Assembly (NCBI GenBank): GCA_036278755.1
Contig: DASUKL010000109.1
Coordinates: forward strand, 1 to 6,371
DNA length: 6,371 nucleotides
Source: DASUKL01 sp036278755
GTDB lineage: Bacteria > Chloroflexota > Limnocylindria > Limnocylindrales > CSP1-4
Direction of reading: 5' to 3'
A model generated the notes under the pieces. The model saw only the letters and a list, made by a program, of their open reading frames with translations, had not been told where the DNA came from and did no database searches. The stretch's first letter is position 1. Each line of letters opens with the position of its first letter. Below are positions 1 through 6,237 of the stretch, in pieces. Position numbers and translations under genes: made by a program.

Positions 1-3000
1 CAGCCGGACGTCTTCGGCCACGGCCGTGAGCAGCCGCACGACGTCCTCGGGCCGACCGGCGAACTTGGCCCGCAGGTCCGGCCGCTGAGTGGCGATGCCA
101 GTCGGACAGGTGTCGAGATGACACTGGCGGGCCATGTCGCAGCCCAGGGCCACCAGGACGGCCGTCCCGAAGCCGAACTCCTCGGCCCCCAGGAGGGCCG
201 CGACGAGGACGTCGCGGCCGGTCTGCAGCCCACCATCGGCGCGCAGCGCGACGCGGTCCCGCAGGCCGTGGTCGAGGAGCACCTGGTGGGCCTCGGCCAG
301 GCCCAGCTCGAAGGGCAGGCCGGCGTGTTTGATCGACGACAAGGGGCTGGCCCCCGTGCCGCCGGCATGCCCCGAGATCTGGACGTAGTCGGCGCCGGCC
401 TTGGCCACCCCGGCCGCGATCGTCCCCACGCCCCGCGAGGCCACGAGCTTGACCCCTATGCGGGCGGCCGGGTTGATGGCTCGCAGATCGGCCACGAGCT
501 GGGCCAGGTCCTCGATGGAGTAGATGTCGTGGTGGGGCGGCGGGCTGATCAGCGTCCGGCCGGGCTGGCTGCGGCGGAGGGTGGCGATGAGCGGTGTGGC
601 CTTGCGGCCGGGGAGCTGGCCGCCCTCGCCCGGCTTGCTGCCCTGGGCGATCTTGATCTCCAGCTGCTCCGCCCGAGCAAGGTAGGTGGCCGTCACCCCG
701 AAGCGAGCGCTGGCCACCTGCTTGATGGCGGCATCGTGGCGGCGGCCCTCCGCGTCGGGCAGGTACCAGCCCGGATCCTCGCCGCCCTCGCCGGTGTTGG
801 AGGCTGCCCCGACGGCCCGCAGCCCGATGGCCACGGCCTGGTGGGCCTCCGGGCTGAGCGAGCCGAGGCTCATGGCCGCGCCCACGAAGCGGCGGGCGAT
901 GGCCGCCGCCGGCTCGACCTCGGCCAGCGGCACGGGCTGCGGGGCGGCACGCACGGCGAGCCCGTCGCGCACGACGGCCGGGCGCCGCCCCAGGGTCGCG
1001 CGATAGGCCTCGGCGGCGACCTCGCCGCGGGCCAGGCCCTGGGCCGCCCGGACGATGCGCGGGGCCCAGAGATGCGTCTCCCCGTCGCCCCGGAAGCGAG
1101 CCAGGCCGGGGTCCGGCAGGCGCGTCCCGCCCGCCGGGAGCGCGGCCGCGGCGTCGCGGCGCCACAGCTGGCGGGCGGCGATCTCGGCGAAGCCGATCCG
1201 CCCGGGCCAGGACGGGGCGGCAGGAAAGCAACGAGCCACGACCTCGGGCCGGAGCTCGAGGGCCTCGAAGCAGGCGCCGCCCACGTAGCTGGCCGCGGTG
1301 GCGATCCCCATCCGGGCCAGGACCTTGCGCAGGCCGGCCTCCAGGGCGGCCAGGACATTGGCCACGGTCGCCTCTCGGGTGAGCGTCTCGGCGCCCCGCG
1401 TGCCGGCCTGGCCTGCGGCGACCTCGAGGAGCAGCCAGGGATGCACGGCCGTGGCGCCGGCCGCGAGGGCCATGGCCAGGCCGTGGACCTCGAGCACGTC
1501 CGCGGCCTGGGCCAGGATGTCGGTGCGCGCCCGCCAGCCCGCCTCGGTGAGGGCCGTGTGGACGGCCCCGACGGCCAGCGGCGAGGGGATCGGCAGCCGC
1601 GCGGACGGCCCATCGGTCATGCCCCGGTCGCTGATGACGAGCAGCGGCACGCGGCGCCGCGCGGCGGCCAGGGCTCGACGCGTCAGGTGATCGAGGGCCG
1701 CCTCCAGGCCGCCAGGCCCCTGGGCCGCGTCCCAGGTCGCGTCGAGTTCCAGGCCTGTGGCGAGCTGCTCCATGAGGCCCGCGAGGTCGGCCACGATCGG
1801 TCGGCCCAGCTGCACCGTGGCGGCGGCCGTCTCGGCTCGTCCGCCCCGCAGCAGGGCGGGCCGGGGCCCGAGGCGGACGCGGAGGTCCATCACGATCCGC
1901 TCGCGATCCGGGTCCAGGGCGGGGTTCGTGACCTGGGCGAACGACTGGCGGAGATGGTCCGCCAGCGGCCGGTCAGGGCGGCCCAGGCCGGCCAGGGGCG
2001 TATCGTCGCCCATGCTCCAGGTGGGCTCGTGGCCTTCGAGGGCCATCGTTCGGACATCGAGGCGGAGGCGTTCGGCGTCGAGGCCACAGAGGAAGCGGAT
2101 CGGATCGGGCGTGGGCGGTCGAGCGTCTAGCGCGCGCAGGGCGGCGGTCGGTCGGTCCTCGAAGGGGCTGGCCGGAACGGCGATGGCCAAGCGCCGGGGA
2201 GCCGCCGGCTCGCCCAGGATGCGGCCGCTGGCCGGCTCGACGACCAGGAGCTGGCCCGGTCCCAGTCGGCCTCGTTCGGCCGTCTCGGCTTCGGTGAAGG
2301 GGATCGCGCCGGCTTCGGAAGCCAGGCCCACGAGCCCGGCGTGGGTGGTCGTGGAGGACAGCGGCCGGAGCCCGCTGCGGTCGAGCAGGGCACCCACCTG
2401 GCGGCCGTCGCTGAAGCAGATTGCGGCTGGGCCGTCCCAGGGCGCCAGCAGGCCCGACCAGGAGGCCCGCTCCCCTGCCCCGGACGACGCGGAGGCGGAC
2501 GACCCAGAGGCGGATGGCGCCGTCGCCTCGTCGGAGCGGGGGGCGACGTCGGCGCGGAGGGCGATGTCGGGGCGAAGGGCGACGGCCTCGGGGATTGCTG
2601 CCGACAGTGCGGCCGGCAACGACCAGCCGCCGGCCGTCATGATCGCCAGCAGCTCGTCCAGCGAGCGCGAGTCGGAGGCGCGCGGGTCGAGCAGCGGCCC
2701 CAGGGCGGTCAGTCGGCGCCCGAATCGGCCGCCCAGGTCGGCCCGCCGTCCGCGCAGCTCGGCTCGGTTGCCTCGGACGGTGTTGATCTCGCCGTTGTGG
2801 GCGATCCGCCCGAAGGGCTGGGCCAGGTCCCAGCGTGGGGCAGTGTTGGTGGCGAAGCGCTGGTGGAAGACGGCATGGCTGAGGGCCAGCGGGGCCGCGA
2901 GGTCGGGATAGAGCTCGGCCAACCGCACGCCCGCCACGAGGCCCTTGTAGACGAGCGTCTCGGCCGAGGCGGAGACGACCGAGAAGTCCGCTAGGCCGGC

Positions 3001-3528
3001 TTCCGCGGCGCCCAGCTCCATCCGCCGCTGAGCCAGGAGGAGGGCCTGGGCGAACCGCCGCCGACCGAACCCCACCGGCCGGGGCACGACCAGCTGCTCC
3101 ACGGCGGGCAGACTCCGGCGAGCCTCCTGACCCAGGGCTGCCGGCTCGACGGGTACCCGGCGACGGACCGCGCGACCGAGCCCCTCGGCGGCCAGCGAGC
3201 GCCCCACGATCCCTCGGGCCAGGCGTCCGCGGCGCCGCCCCTGGGGCAGGAAGAGGCTCACGACGGCCGAGCCGGCGGGCGCTCCCACGAGCCGGCGCAG
3301 CGGCGCCTCCAGCGGCAGGAGCAGGCCCGCGCCGTCGCTCGACTCGCCGTCCGCGGCGAAGGCGCCGCGATGCCCCAGGGCGGCCAGCCCGGCCAGGGCC
3401 AGGGGCAAGACCCGCGCGCGGTTAGCCGCCGAGCGACCGGTGTCGGCCATGAAGCCGACGCCGCAGGCGTCATGGTCGAAGCCAGGATCGACGAGCGATC
3501 GGGGCTGGGGCGCCGGAAGGTCGGCCAT
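1..3528 (-). CDS. gltB: Glutamate synthase large subunit, 3' end outside window
   Basis: Glutamate synthase large (alpha) chain. It hydrolyses glutamine and passes the ammonia to 2-oxoglutarate to make glutamate; it is cytoplasmic. The frame is open for 1176 codons and leaves the window at base 1. The N-terminal nucleophile is Cys22 (HDACGVGF) after a 21-residue propeptide, followed by LGHRGA, VYKGL (193-197), HQRFATNT (222-229) and AHNGEINT (243-250). These are class II amidotransferase motifs. The central domain shows SMGDDTPLA (505-513), FAQVTNP (530-536) and EVHG (680-683). The FMN domain shows MSLGSLSPEAH (886-896), QGSKPGEGGQLPG (962-974) and GHAGGTGASP around 1055. Cys1130, Cys1136 and Cys1141 (C-x5-C-x4-C) are the expected 3Fe-4S ligands. 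The C-terminal beta-helix domain (roughly 300 residues) should lie beyond the left edge. The ATG at 3528 is chosen because GGGAG lies 5 nt upstream and the propeptide length fits. Odd points are an Ala/Ser-rich insertion at about 317-356 and Ala1055 where Asp is usual. Confidence 0.97.
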   Translation of the reverse strand, partial: MADLPAPQPRSLVDPGFDHDACGVGFMADTGRSAANRARVLPLALAGLAALGHRGAFAADGESSDGAGLLLPLEAPLRRLVGAPAGSAVVSLFLPQGRRRGRLARGIVGRSLAAEGLGRAVRRRVPVEPAALGQEARRSLPAVEQLVVPRPVGFGRRRFAQALLLAQRRMELGAAEAGLADFSVVSASAETLVYKGLVAGVRLAELYPDLAAPLALSHAVFHQRFATNTAPRWDLAQPFGRIAHNGEINTVRGNRAELRGRRADLGGRFGRRLTALGPLLDPRASDSRSLDELLAIMTAGGWSLPAALSAAIPEAVALRPDIALRADVAPRSDEATAPSASGSSASASSGAGERASWSGLLAPWDGPAAICFSDGRQVGALLDRSGLRPLSSTTTHAGLVGLASEAGAIPFTEAETAERGRLGPGQLLVVEPASGRILGEPAAPRRLAIAVPASPFEDRPTAALRALDARPPTPDPIRFLCGLDAERLRLDVRTMALEGHEPTWSMGDDTPLAGLGRPDRPLADHLRQSFAQVTNPALDPDRERIVMDLRVRLGPRPALLRGGRAETAAATVQLGRPIVADLAGLMEQLATGLELDATWDAAQGPGGLEAALDHLTRRALAAARRRVPLLVISDRGMTDGPSARLPIPSPLAVGAVHTALTEAGWRARTDILAQAADVLEVHGLAMALAAGATAVHPWLLLEVAAGQAGTRGAETLTREATVANVLAALEAGLRKVLARMGIATAASYVGGACFEALELRPEVVARCFPAAPSWPGRIGFAEIAARQLWRRDAAAALPAGGTRLPDPGLARFRGDGETHLWAPRIVRAAQGLARGEVAAEAYRATLGRRPAVVRDGLAVRAAPQPVPLAEVEPAAAIARRFVGAAMSLGSLSPEAHQAVAIGLRAVGAASNTGEGGEDPGWYLPDAEGRRHDAAIKQVASARFGVTATYLARAEQLEIKIAQGSKPGEGGQLPGRKATPLIATLRRSQPGRTLISPPPHHDIYSIEDLAQLVADLRAINPAARIGVKLVASRGVGTIAAGVAKAGADYVQISGHAGGTGASPLSSIKHAGLPFELGLAEAHQVLLDHGLRDRVALRADGGLQTGRDVLVAALLGAEEFGFGTAVLVALGCDMARQCHLDTCPTGIATQRPDLRAKFAGRPEDVVRLLTAVAEDVRL
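2485..2580 (-). repeat. Short tandem repeats inside gltB coding an Ala/Ser-rich insertion
   Basis: Three imperfect 18-bp units at 2563-2580, 2545-2562 and 2527-2544 encode ALRPDI, ALRADV and APRSDE (residues 317-334). After a short gap, two 15-bp units matching at 13 of 15 positions (2500-2514 and 2485-2499) encode SASGS and SASAS. All units are multiples of three, so the frame is kept. The tract sits between the PEA of the glutaminase domain and the conserved PWDGPA (363-368), where the family normally has a short stretch before EPWDGPA. It looks like a disordered surface loop grown by tandem duplication. Confidence 0.7.
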
Positions 3529-3533
3529 CGCAT

Positions 3534-3538
3534 CTCCC
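3534..3538 (-). promoter_or_regulatory. Ribosome binding site of gltB
   Basis: GGGAG on the minus strand, 5 nt before the ATG at 3528. It supports that start over the ATG at 3533, which is in a different frame and gives no glutamate synthase sequence. Confidence 0.7.
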
Positions 3539-3624
3539 AGGGGCTCGGGACCTCGAGGCTAGCCGGACGGCGAGCTCGGCTCAGCGTCGTCGGGGTGACG
3601 GATGGGATGCGTTCGGGTTGCGCA

Positions 3625-3704
3625 GCTTCAGGCGCCGGTGGCGGCTTCAGGCGGCGGGGCGGGCTCGGGTGCCGATCTCGGCTTCAGGCGCCGGTGGCGG
3701 CTTC
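3625..3704. repeat. 24-bp direct repeat upstream of gltB
   Basis: Two identical 24-bp copies, at 3625-3648 and 3681-3704, start with GCTTCAGGCG and end with GCGGCTTC. The 10-bp core GCTTCAGGCG also occurs a third time at 3644-3653, overlapping the end of the first copy. The repeats lie in the non-coding gap between gltB and the amt remnant, and the second copy begins within about 10 bp of where Amt similarity ends. They may mark the deletion junction that removed amt, or be a local duplication. No longer mobile-element sequence is visible. Confidence 0.8.
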
Positions 3705-3713
3705 GCCGTGGAT

Positions 3714-3806
3714 CGCCAGGACTCAGATGACGCTGACGATGGCCAGCCCGAAGAAGCTGTGCATGAGCGTCGAGAGGACGTTCTTGCGCCGCACGAGGCC
3801 GCCGTA
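3714..3806 (-). pseudogene. amt: Remnant of an ammonium transporter gene (Amt family)
   Basis: The minus strand encodes YGGLVRRKNVLSTLMHSFFG followed by LAIVSVI, which matches the second transmembrane helix region of Amt/MEP/Rh ammonium transporters (FYGGLVRRKNVLS...). A TGA at 3723-3725 then falls where the family has a conserved Trp, a change needing only TGG to TGA, and three more residues (VLA) fit before similarity is lost. Upstream of the Tyr at 3804-3806 similarity also stops abruptly: the expected LALF is replaced by RNRA. Only about 30 of the usual 400 or more codons remain, so this is a gene fragment. Its place just upstream of gltB fits a former nitrogen-assimilation neighbourhood. 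A functional micropeptide is unlikely, since no start codon or ribosome site lies near it. Confidence 0.75.
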
Positions 3807-3826
3807 GGCTCGGTTACGTGGCACGG

Positions 3827-3862
3827 CGGGCACGGTAGGGCAGCAGCCGCGGCCCGTGCCCG
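3827..3862 (-). terminator. Possible terminator hairpin after the methyltransferase gene
   Basis: Perfect 9-bp inverted repeat: CGGGCACGG at 3827-3835 and CCGTGCCCG at 3854-3862, with an 18-nt GC-rich loop. It begins directly after the methyltransferase TGA (3863-3865). There is no T-run after it, so intrinsic termination is uncertain, although high-GC bacteria often use such stems. Confidence 0.45.
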
Positions 3863-4390
3863 TCAACGGAGGCTGAGGGCCGAGTAGATCGAGCCCAGGA
3901 AGCGGCTGGGTACGGCGGCCAACAGACGCGTGTCGCGAAAGCCGGCTTCGGCAGCGAGCGTCGCCCAGGTCCGCGCGGACAGCGGGTAGGGCACCCACTG
4001 GTTGCCGTGGTCGGCGTCGTACTCGACGAGGATCAACCGCCCGCCGGGGCGGAGGTAGCCGCGGACGAGGCCGAGGACGGGCAGCTTGTCCCGCACGAAG
4101 TGGAGCGAGTTGGCCATCACGACGCCGTCCAGCGGCGGCAGGTCCAGCGGCCGGGTGAAGTCCGCCACGTGCGACGTGACACGCGTCGCGGAGAAGCGAT
4201 CGGCCAGCGCCCGGAGCTGGACCTGGAGGGCCCTGAGGTCGCGGTCGACCGTGTGGATCGAGCCCTCAGCTCCGAGCAGGTCGGCCAGGGCCAGCGTGAA
4301 GGCGCCCTCGCCCGAGCCGAGGTCGGCCCAAGTGCTGCCCGCTCCGTCGACGCCTTGACTCAGCAGCCGGACGTGGTCGTCATGGTCCAT
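3863..4390 (-). CDS. Class I SAM-dependent methyltransferase
   Basis: A 175-residue soluble protein with a compact Rossmann-fold methyltransferase domain. Motif I is WADLGSGEGAFTLAL (21-35), the S-adenosylmethionine glycine-rich loop. The acidic end of strand 2 is TVDRD (47-51), binding the ribose hydroxyls. VADF (75-78) matches the region contacting the adenine, and VVMANSLHFV (90-99) is motif IV. LRPGGRLILVEYD is the usual post-IV strand. The length is close to a bare catalytic domain with no added substrate-recognition domain, so the substrate cannot be told; small molecules are most likely. The ATG at 4390 is the only sensible start because an in-frame TGA lies shortly upstream, and MDHDDHVRLL is a plausible N-terminal helix. 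No clear Shine-Dalgarno sequence is seen. It lies 69 bp after the broken NERD gene and could share its transcript. Confidence 0.88.
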   Translation of the reverse strand: MDHDDHVRLLSQGVDGAGSTWADLGSGEGAFTLALADLLGAEGSIHTVDRDLRALQVQLRALADRFSATRVTSHVADFTRPLDLPPLDGVVMANSLHFVRDKLPVLGLVRGYLRPGGRLILVEYDADHGNQWVPYPLSARTWATLAAEAGFRDTRLLAAVPSRFLGSIYSALSLR

Positions 4391-4459
4391 GGGGCAGTGT
4401 CGCGCAGCCGGTCATCCGCGTCCCTGGCGCCATCCGGCGCAGGCGACGTCTGGTACGAG

Positions 4460-5066
4460 CTATTTCGAAGGCAGAGCCGTGGCTAGCGTCCCGGTCAGGC
4501 GGTCGATCGCCTCGGCGTCGAGGAGAGCCTGGCGCGTGATGAGTCGCTTCAGCGAGCGGGGGCCTTCGAGCCGCACGCCTCGGAAGCTCTCTGGTCGCCG
4601 AATGAACACACCGGCCGAAGCGATGATCAGGTGGTCGATGGTCCCGCCCGTGCCCGGGACGCGACGGTCGTGGAGGAGCCCGATGCCGGTCGCATCGGCC
4701 AATGCGGCTCCGAGCTTCTGCTCGCCGGCAGCTCCCTTGGCCCACGCACGGGTGGTCTGCGGCTCCCCGCCAAAGAGCTAGGAGGACACCGCCAAGACGC
4801 CGGCCGAAACGATCCTCGACCCGTGCCCTGGGCCGCGTCACGCGCCGTTCGTACTCACGCTCGGCCGAAGCGCCAGCCTGCCCCACGTCGGCCGGCCCAG
4901 GGTCCATCTGGGCTTCGGCTTCTACCTGAGCATCTGCCGCTCGGACCGGACAGGCGAGGCACTGGACGGTCCGGAGGTGCGGCTCGTAGAAGGCCTCGGC
5001 GCCGGCGTCCAACGACCGTCCGCAGAGACGGCACGTCCCTGCATAGCGGAGGCGGAGTCCCTTCAT
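4460..5066 (-). pseudogene. NERD-domain (nuclease-related) protein, frameshifted
   Basis: The first part, from ATG 5066, encodes an N-terminal zinc ribbon (Cys12, Cys15, Cys36, Cys39) and a basic linker up to LGGVLLAL. Family-like sequence then continues in the next frame: GGEPQTTRAWAKGAAGEQKL, then LLHDRRVPGTGGTIDHLIIA and SAGVFI, to a TAG at 4460-4462. The switch falls at a TTT run (4772-4774), as a one-base insertion would cause. After it the first frame carries only unlike, Arg-rich sequence, and the second frame has a TAG just upstream (4778-4780). NERD domains resemble restriction-endonuclease folds, with the IDH motif followed by D-x-K after the GVF strand. Here that site reads RRPESFRG, so the acidic and lysine residues are missing. 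The product is probably inactive unless the frameshift is a sequencing error. Start choice rests on the zinc ribbon; the ribosome site is weak. Confidence 0.72.
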
Positions 5067-5102
5067 GCTGTCTTCACAACACGGTGGCGCGCCTGGTCAT
5101 GC

Positions 5103-5125
5103 TGCGACGGTAACGCTTCGTCGCA
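5103..5125. other. Hairpin between doc and the NERD gene
   Basis: Inverted repeat TGCGACG (5103-5109) and CGTCGCA (5119-5125) with a 9-nt loop, in the 94-bp gap between the doc stop and the NERD start. It could end the toxin-antitoxin transcript or be an operator for the NERD gene. There is no T-run on the minus strand. Nothing else is recognisable in this gap. Confidence 0.4.
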
Positions 5126-5160
5126 ACGCCGGGGACGGGGATCACCGCCTGGGGCCGCTC

Positions 5161-5559
5161 CTACAGCGGCCGAGAGTACTCCGCGATCCATCGTGTCAGA
5201 TGGGCCTCGATGAGGTCACCGGCCGCCAGGTCGAGCAGCACCGCCAGCGCTTCGGCGTTCGTCGCGCTGAGCTCGATGCCGTTCCGGTCCAGGAAGGCGA
5301 CCATCACGACCAGGGCCACGCGCTTGTTGCCGTCGACGTACGGGTGGTCACGGACCAGGCCGAACGCGTAGGCGGCGGCCAGGTCGGCGACCGATGCATC
5401 ACCCGCGTAGTGCCATCGCTGCCGCGGGCGGGCTAGAGCGGCCTCCAGGGCGCGCTATCGTCCCGCAGGGCCCCGCACGCCACCGTGCTCGCGGATCTGG
5501 CGGAGATGCGCCGCGTCGACCACCAGCCGTCCGAGCCAGTGCGGCTCGGACGTGGTCAC
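5161..5559 (-). pseudogene. doc: Death-on-curing (Doc/Fic) toxin with internal stop
   Basis: Toxin of a type II toxin-antitoxin pair. Doc proteins are Fic-fold kinases that phosphorylate EF-Tu and halt translation. Translation from GTG 5559 gives WLGRLVVDAAHLRQIREHGG, typical of the family N-terminus. Past a stop it gives ALEAALARPRQRWHY, AAAYAFGL, the Fic motif HPYVDGNKRVA (His at codon 72) and a C-terminus ending YSRPL at TAG 5161-5163. The 133-codon span fits the usual 120-135. Codon 35 is TAG (5455-5457). Around it the frame reads PAGR-stop-RA where Doc proteins have LRDxxxLE. A frame shifted by one base over about 18 nt restores LRDDSA, so a +1 slip in a CCC run and a +2 slip in a GCGC run explain the damage while keeping the overall frame. 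The GTG overlaps the antitoxin TGA by 4 nt, as in a coupled operon. Probably inactive. Confidence 0.85.
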
Positions 5560-5783
5560 TTCGCAAGCTCGTGCAGTGCCACGCGGTATCGCTTAGCGGC
5601 GCGGCGGGTCGCCGCGAGGTCGGCCTCGAGATCCTCGCTGTACGGCGTTAGCAGGATGCCCTCTTCGGTCTCGACCGCCAGCACCCGGTCACCCGCCGCC
5701 AGGTCGAGACGATCGACCATCTCCTTGGGCAGCGTCGTGCCGACCGATCCGCCGACCCTACGAAGCTTTATCGCCCGTGCCAT
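5556..5783 (-). CDS. AbrB/MazE/SpoVT-family antitoxin
   Basis: A 75-residue protein beginning MARAIKLRRVGGSVGTTLPK. This is the swapped-hairpin AbrB DNA-binding fold (residues 3-47), with the signature GGSVGTTLPKEMVDRLDLAAGD and then VLAVETEEGILLTPY. The charged C-terminal helix (48-75) is where such antitoxins bind the toxin. It directly precedes doc, overlapping by 4 nt, so the pair forms one operon in which this protein would block Doc and repress its own promoter. Start choice: the longer GTG start at 5801 would place the coding sequence through the palindrome, whereas ATG 5783 gives the usual MARAIKLR beginning. There is no Shine-Dalgarno sequence before it, and the predicted transcription start coincides with the ATG, so leaderless translation is likely. 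The gene is undamaged although its toxin is broken. Confidence 0.88.
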   Translation of the reverse strand: MARAIKLRRVGGSVGTTLPKEMVDRLDLAAGDRVLAVETEEGILLTPYSEDLEADLAATRRAAKRYRVALHELAK

Positions 5784-5789
5784 CCATGC

Positions 5790-5818
5790 ACGGTAGCACA
5801 CCTGTGCTACTCAGGGAA
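5790..5818 (-). promoter_or_regulatory. Predicted antitoxin promoter
   Basis: On the minus strand, TGC-TACCGT gives an extended -10 element (hexamer 5795-5790), with TTCCCT 17 nt upstream (5818-5813) as a weak -35. The expected start of transcription, 7 nt after the -10, is the A of the antitoxin ATG at 5783, which would make the mRNA leaderless. This is inference from spacing alone. Confidence 0.4.
5793..5810. promoter_or_regulatory. Perfect palindrome, probable antitoxin operator
   Basis: GTAGCACACCTGTGCTAC: 8-bp arms that are perfect inverted copies around a central CC. It ends 9 bp before the antitoxin ATG and covers the spacer and the first half of the predicted -10. AbrB/MazE-type antitoxins bind such palindromes as dimers to repress their own operon, so this is the likely operator. 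It is too short and too close to the start to be a terminator. Confidence 0.65.
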
Positions 5819-5939
5819 CACGTCGAAGATCCCAACCCCAGGCGATCCCCGTCGAACGAGCCCATCTGGCGCTGCGCGTCGCGGTATCGTCCGGTCCTAC
5901 GGCCCAGCGCCCGTGTGTGGCGTCAGGTCCGGCGCATCC

Positions 5940-5944
5940 GAGGA
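5940..5944 (+). promoter_or_regulatory. Ribosome binding site of the small CxxC protein
   Basis: GAGGA, 6 nt before the ATG at 5951. It is the strongest Shine-Dalgarno match in the right half of the window and decides the start over upstream in-frame codons. A possible -10 hexamer, TATCGT, lies at 5884-5889, with no convincing -35. Confidence 0.6.
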
Positions 5945-5950
5945 CGAACG

Positions 5951-6187
5951 ATGACGCTGCCCAACCCGTTGCAGGACCTTGCGTCGATCAAGCTCCTCCA
6001 TCGTCACGAAGGGGACTGGATCGAGCTGCATCCGACCGCCCATGGTGACGTCGATGCCTCCGACCCCGAGCGGCGATGGAACGCCGAAGGGTTCGAATAC
6101 GCGTGCGAACACTGTGGCGCCCGCATCCGGCTCATCCCTGGCCACCGATCGGGCGGCCCCGGGGCCGCGGGCCAGGATGCCGGCTAG
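5951..6187 (+). CDS. Small hypothetical protein with a CxxC motif
   Basis: A 78-residue protein, the only plus-strand gene supported here. It begins MTLPNPLQDLASIKLLHRHE and has a middle part rich in acidic residues. It then has RRWNAEGFEYACEHCGARIR with Cys52 and Cys55, which resembles half of a zinc ribbon. A second cysteine pair is absent, so metal would be held by a dimer, by nearby His (His54, His65) or not at all. There is no signal peptide or membrane segment. The start rests on the GAGGA ribosome site. It is transcribed away from the antitoxin, across a 167-bp gap, and toward the tRNA. I do not recognise the family. Codon use is typical of the window, and the reversed frame has no protein-like sequence. 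Confidence 0.6.
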   Translation: MTLPNPLQDLASIKLLHRHEGDWIELHPTAHGDVDASDPERRWNAEGFEYACEHCGARIRLIPGHRSGGPGAAGQDAG

Positions 6188-6237
6188 CACTTGATCCCCT
6201 GGGGGACCGCCCGCGCCCGCGACGACAAGAGAGGGAT

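Noticed and set aside
118..2130. A 670-codon plus-strand open frame opposite gltB, with further in-register open frames at 2341-2994 and 3370-3807
   Set aside because: It is codon-for-codon antisense to gltB. In such GC-rich genes the antisense frame lacks stops because TTA, CTA and TCA are rare in the sense gene. The translation is Gly/Arg/Ala-rich with no protein-like motifs.
3541..3620. Promoter or riboswitch for gltB
   Set aside because: TAGCCT on the minus strand could be a -10, but no matching -35 is seen and no known nitrogen-responsive RNA fold is recognisable.
3723..3998. A 91-codon minus-strand open frame as one protein
   Set aside because: Its first two thirds are the methyltransferase 3' end read in the wrong frame; only the last 27 codons have meaning, as the amt remnant.
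4380..4771. The long tail of the NERD first frame as real protein
   Set aside because: After the TTT run this frame is Arg/Pro-rich and unlike anything, while the family sequence continues in the next frame. It also runs into the methyltransferase start.
4771..4780. Programmed +1 frameshift in the NERD gene
   Set aside because: The first frame has no stop or rare codon at the slip site and no stimulatory structure is evident, so a plain indel is simpler.
6192..6206. Short C-run/G-run stem between the small gene and the tRNA as a terminator
   Set aside because: The arms are only four to five bases with almost no loop and no T-run follows; too weak to call.
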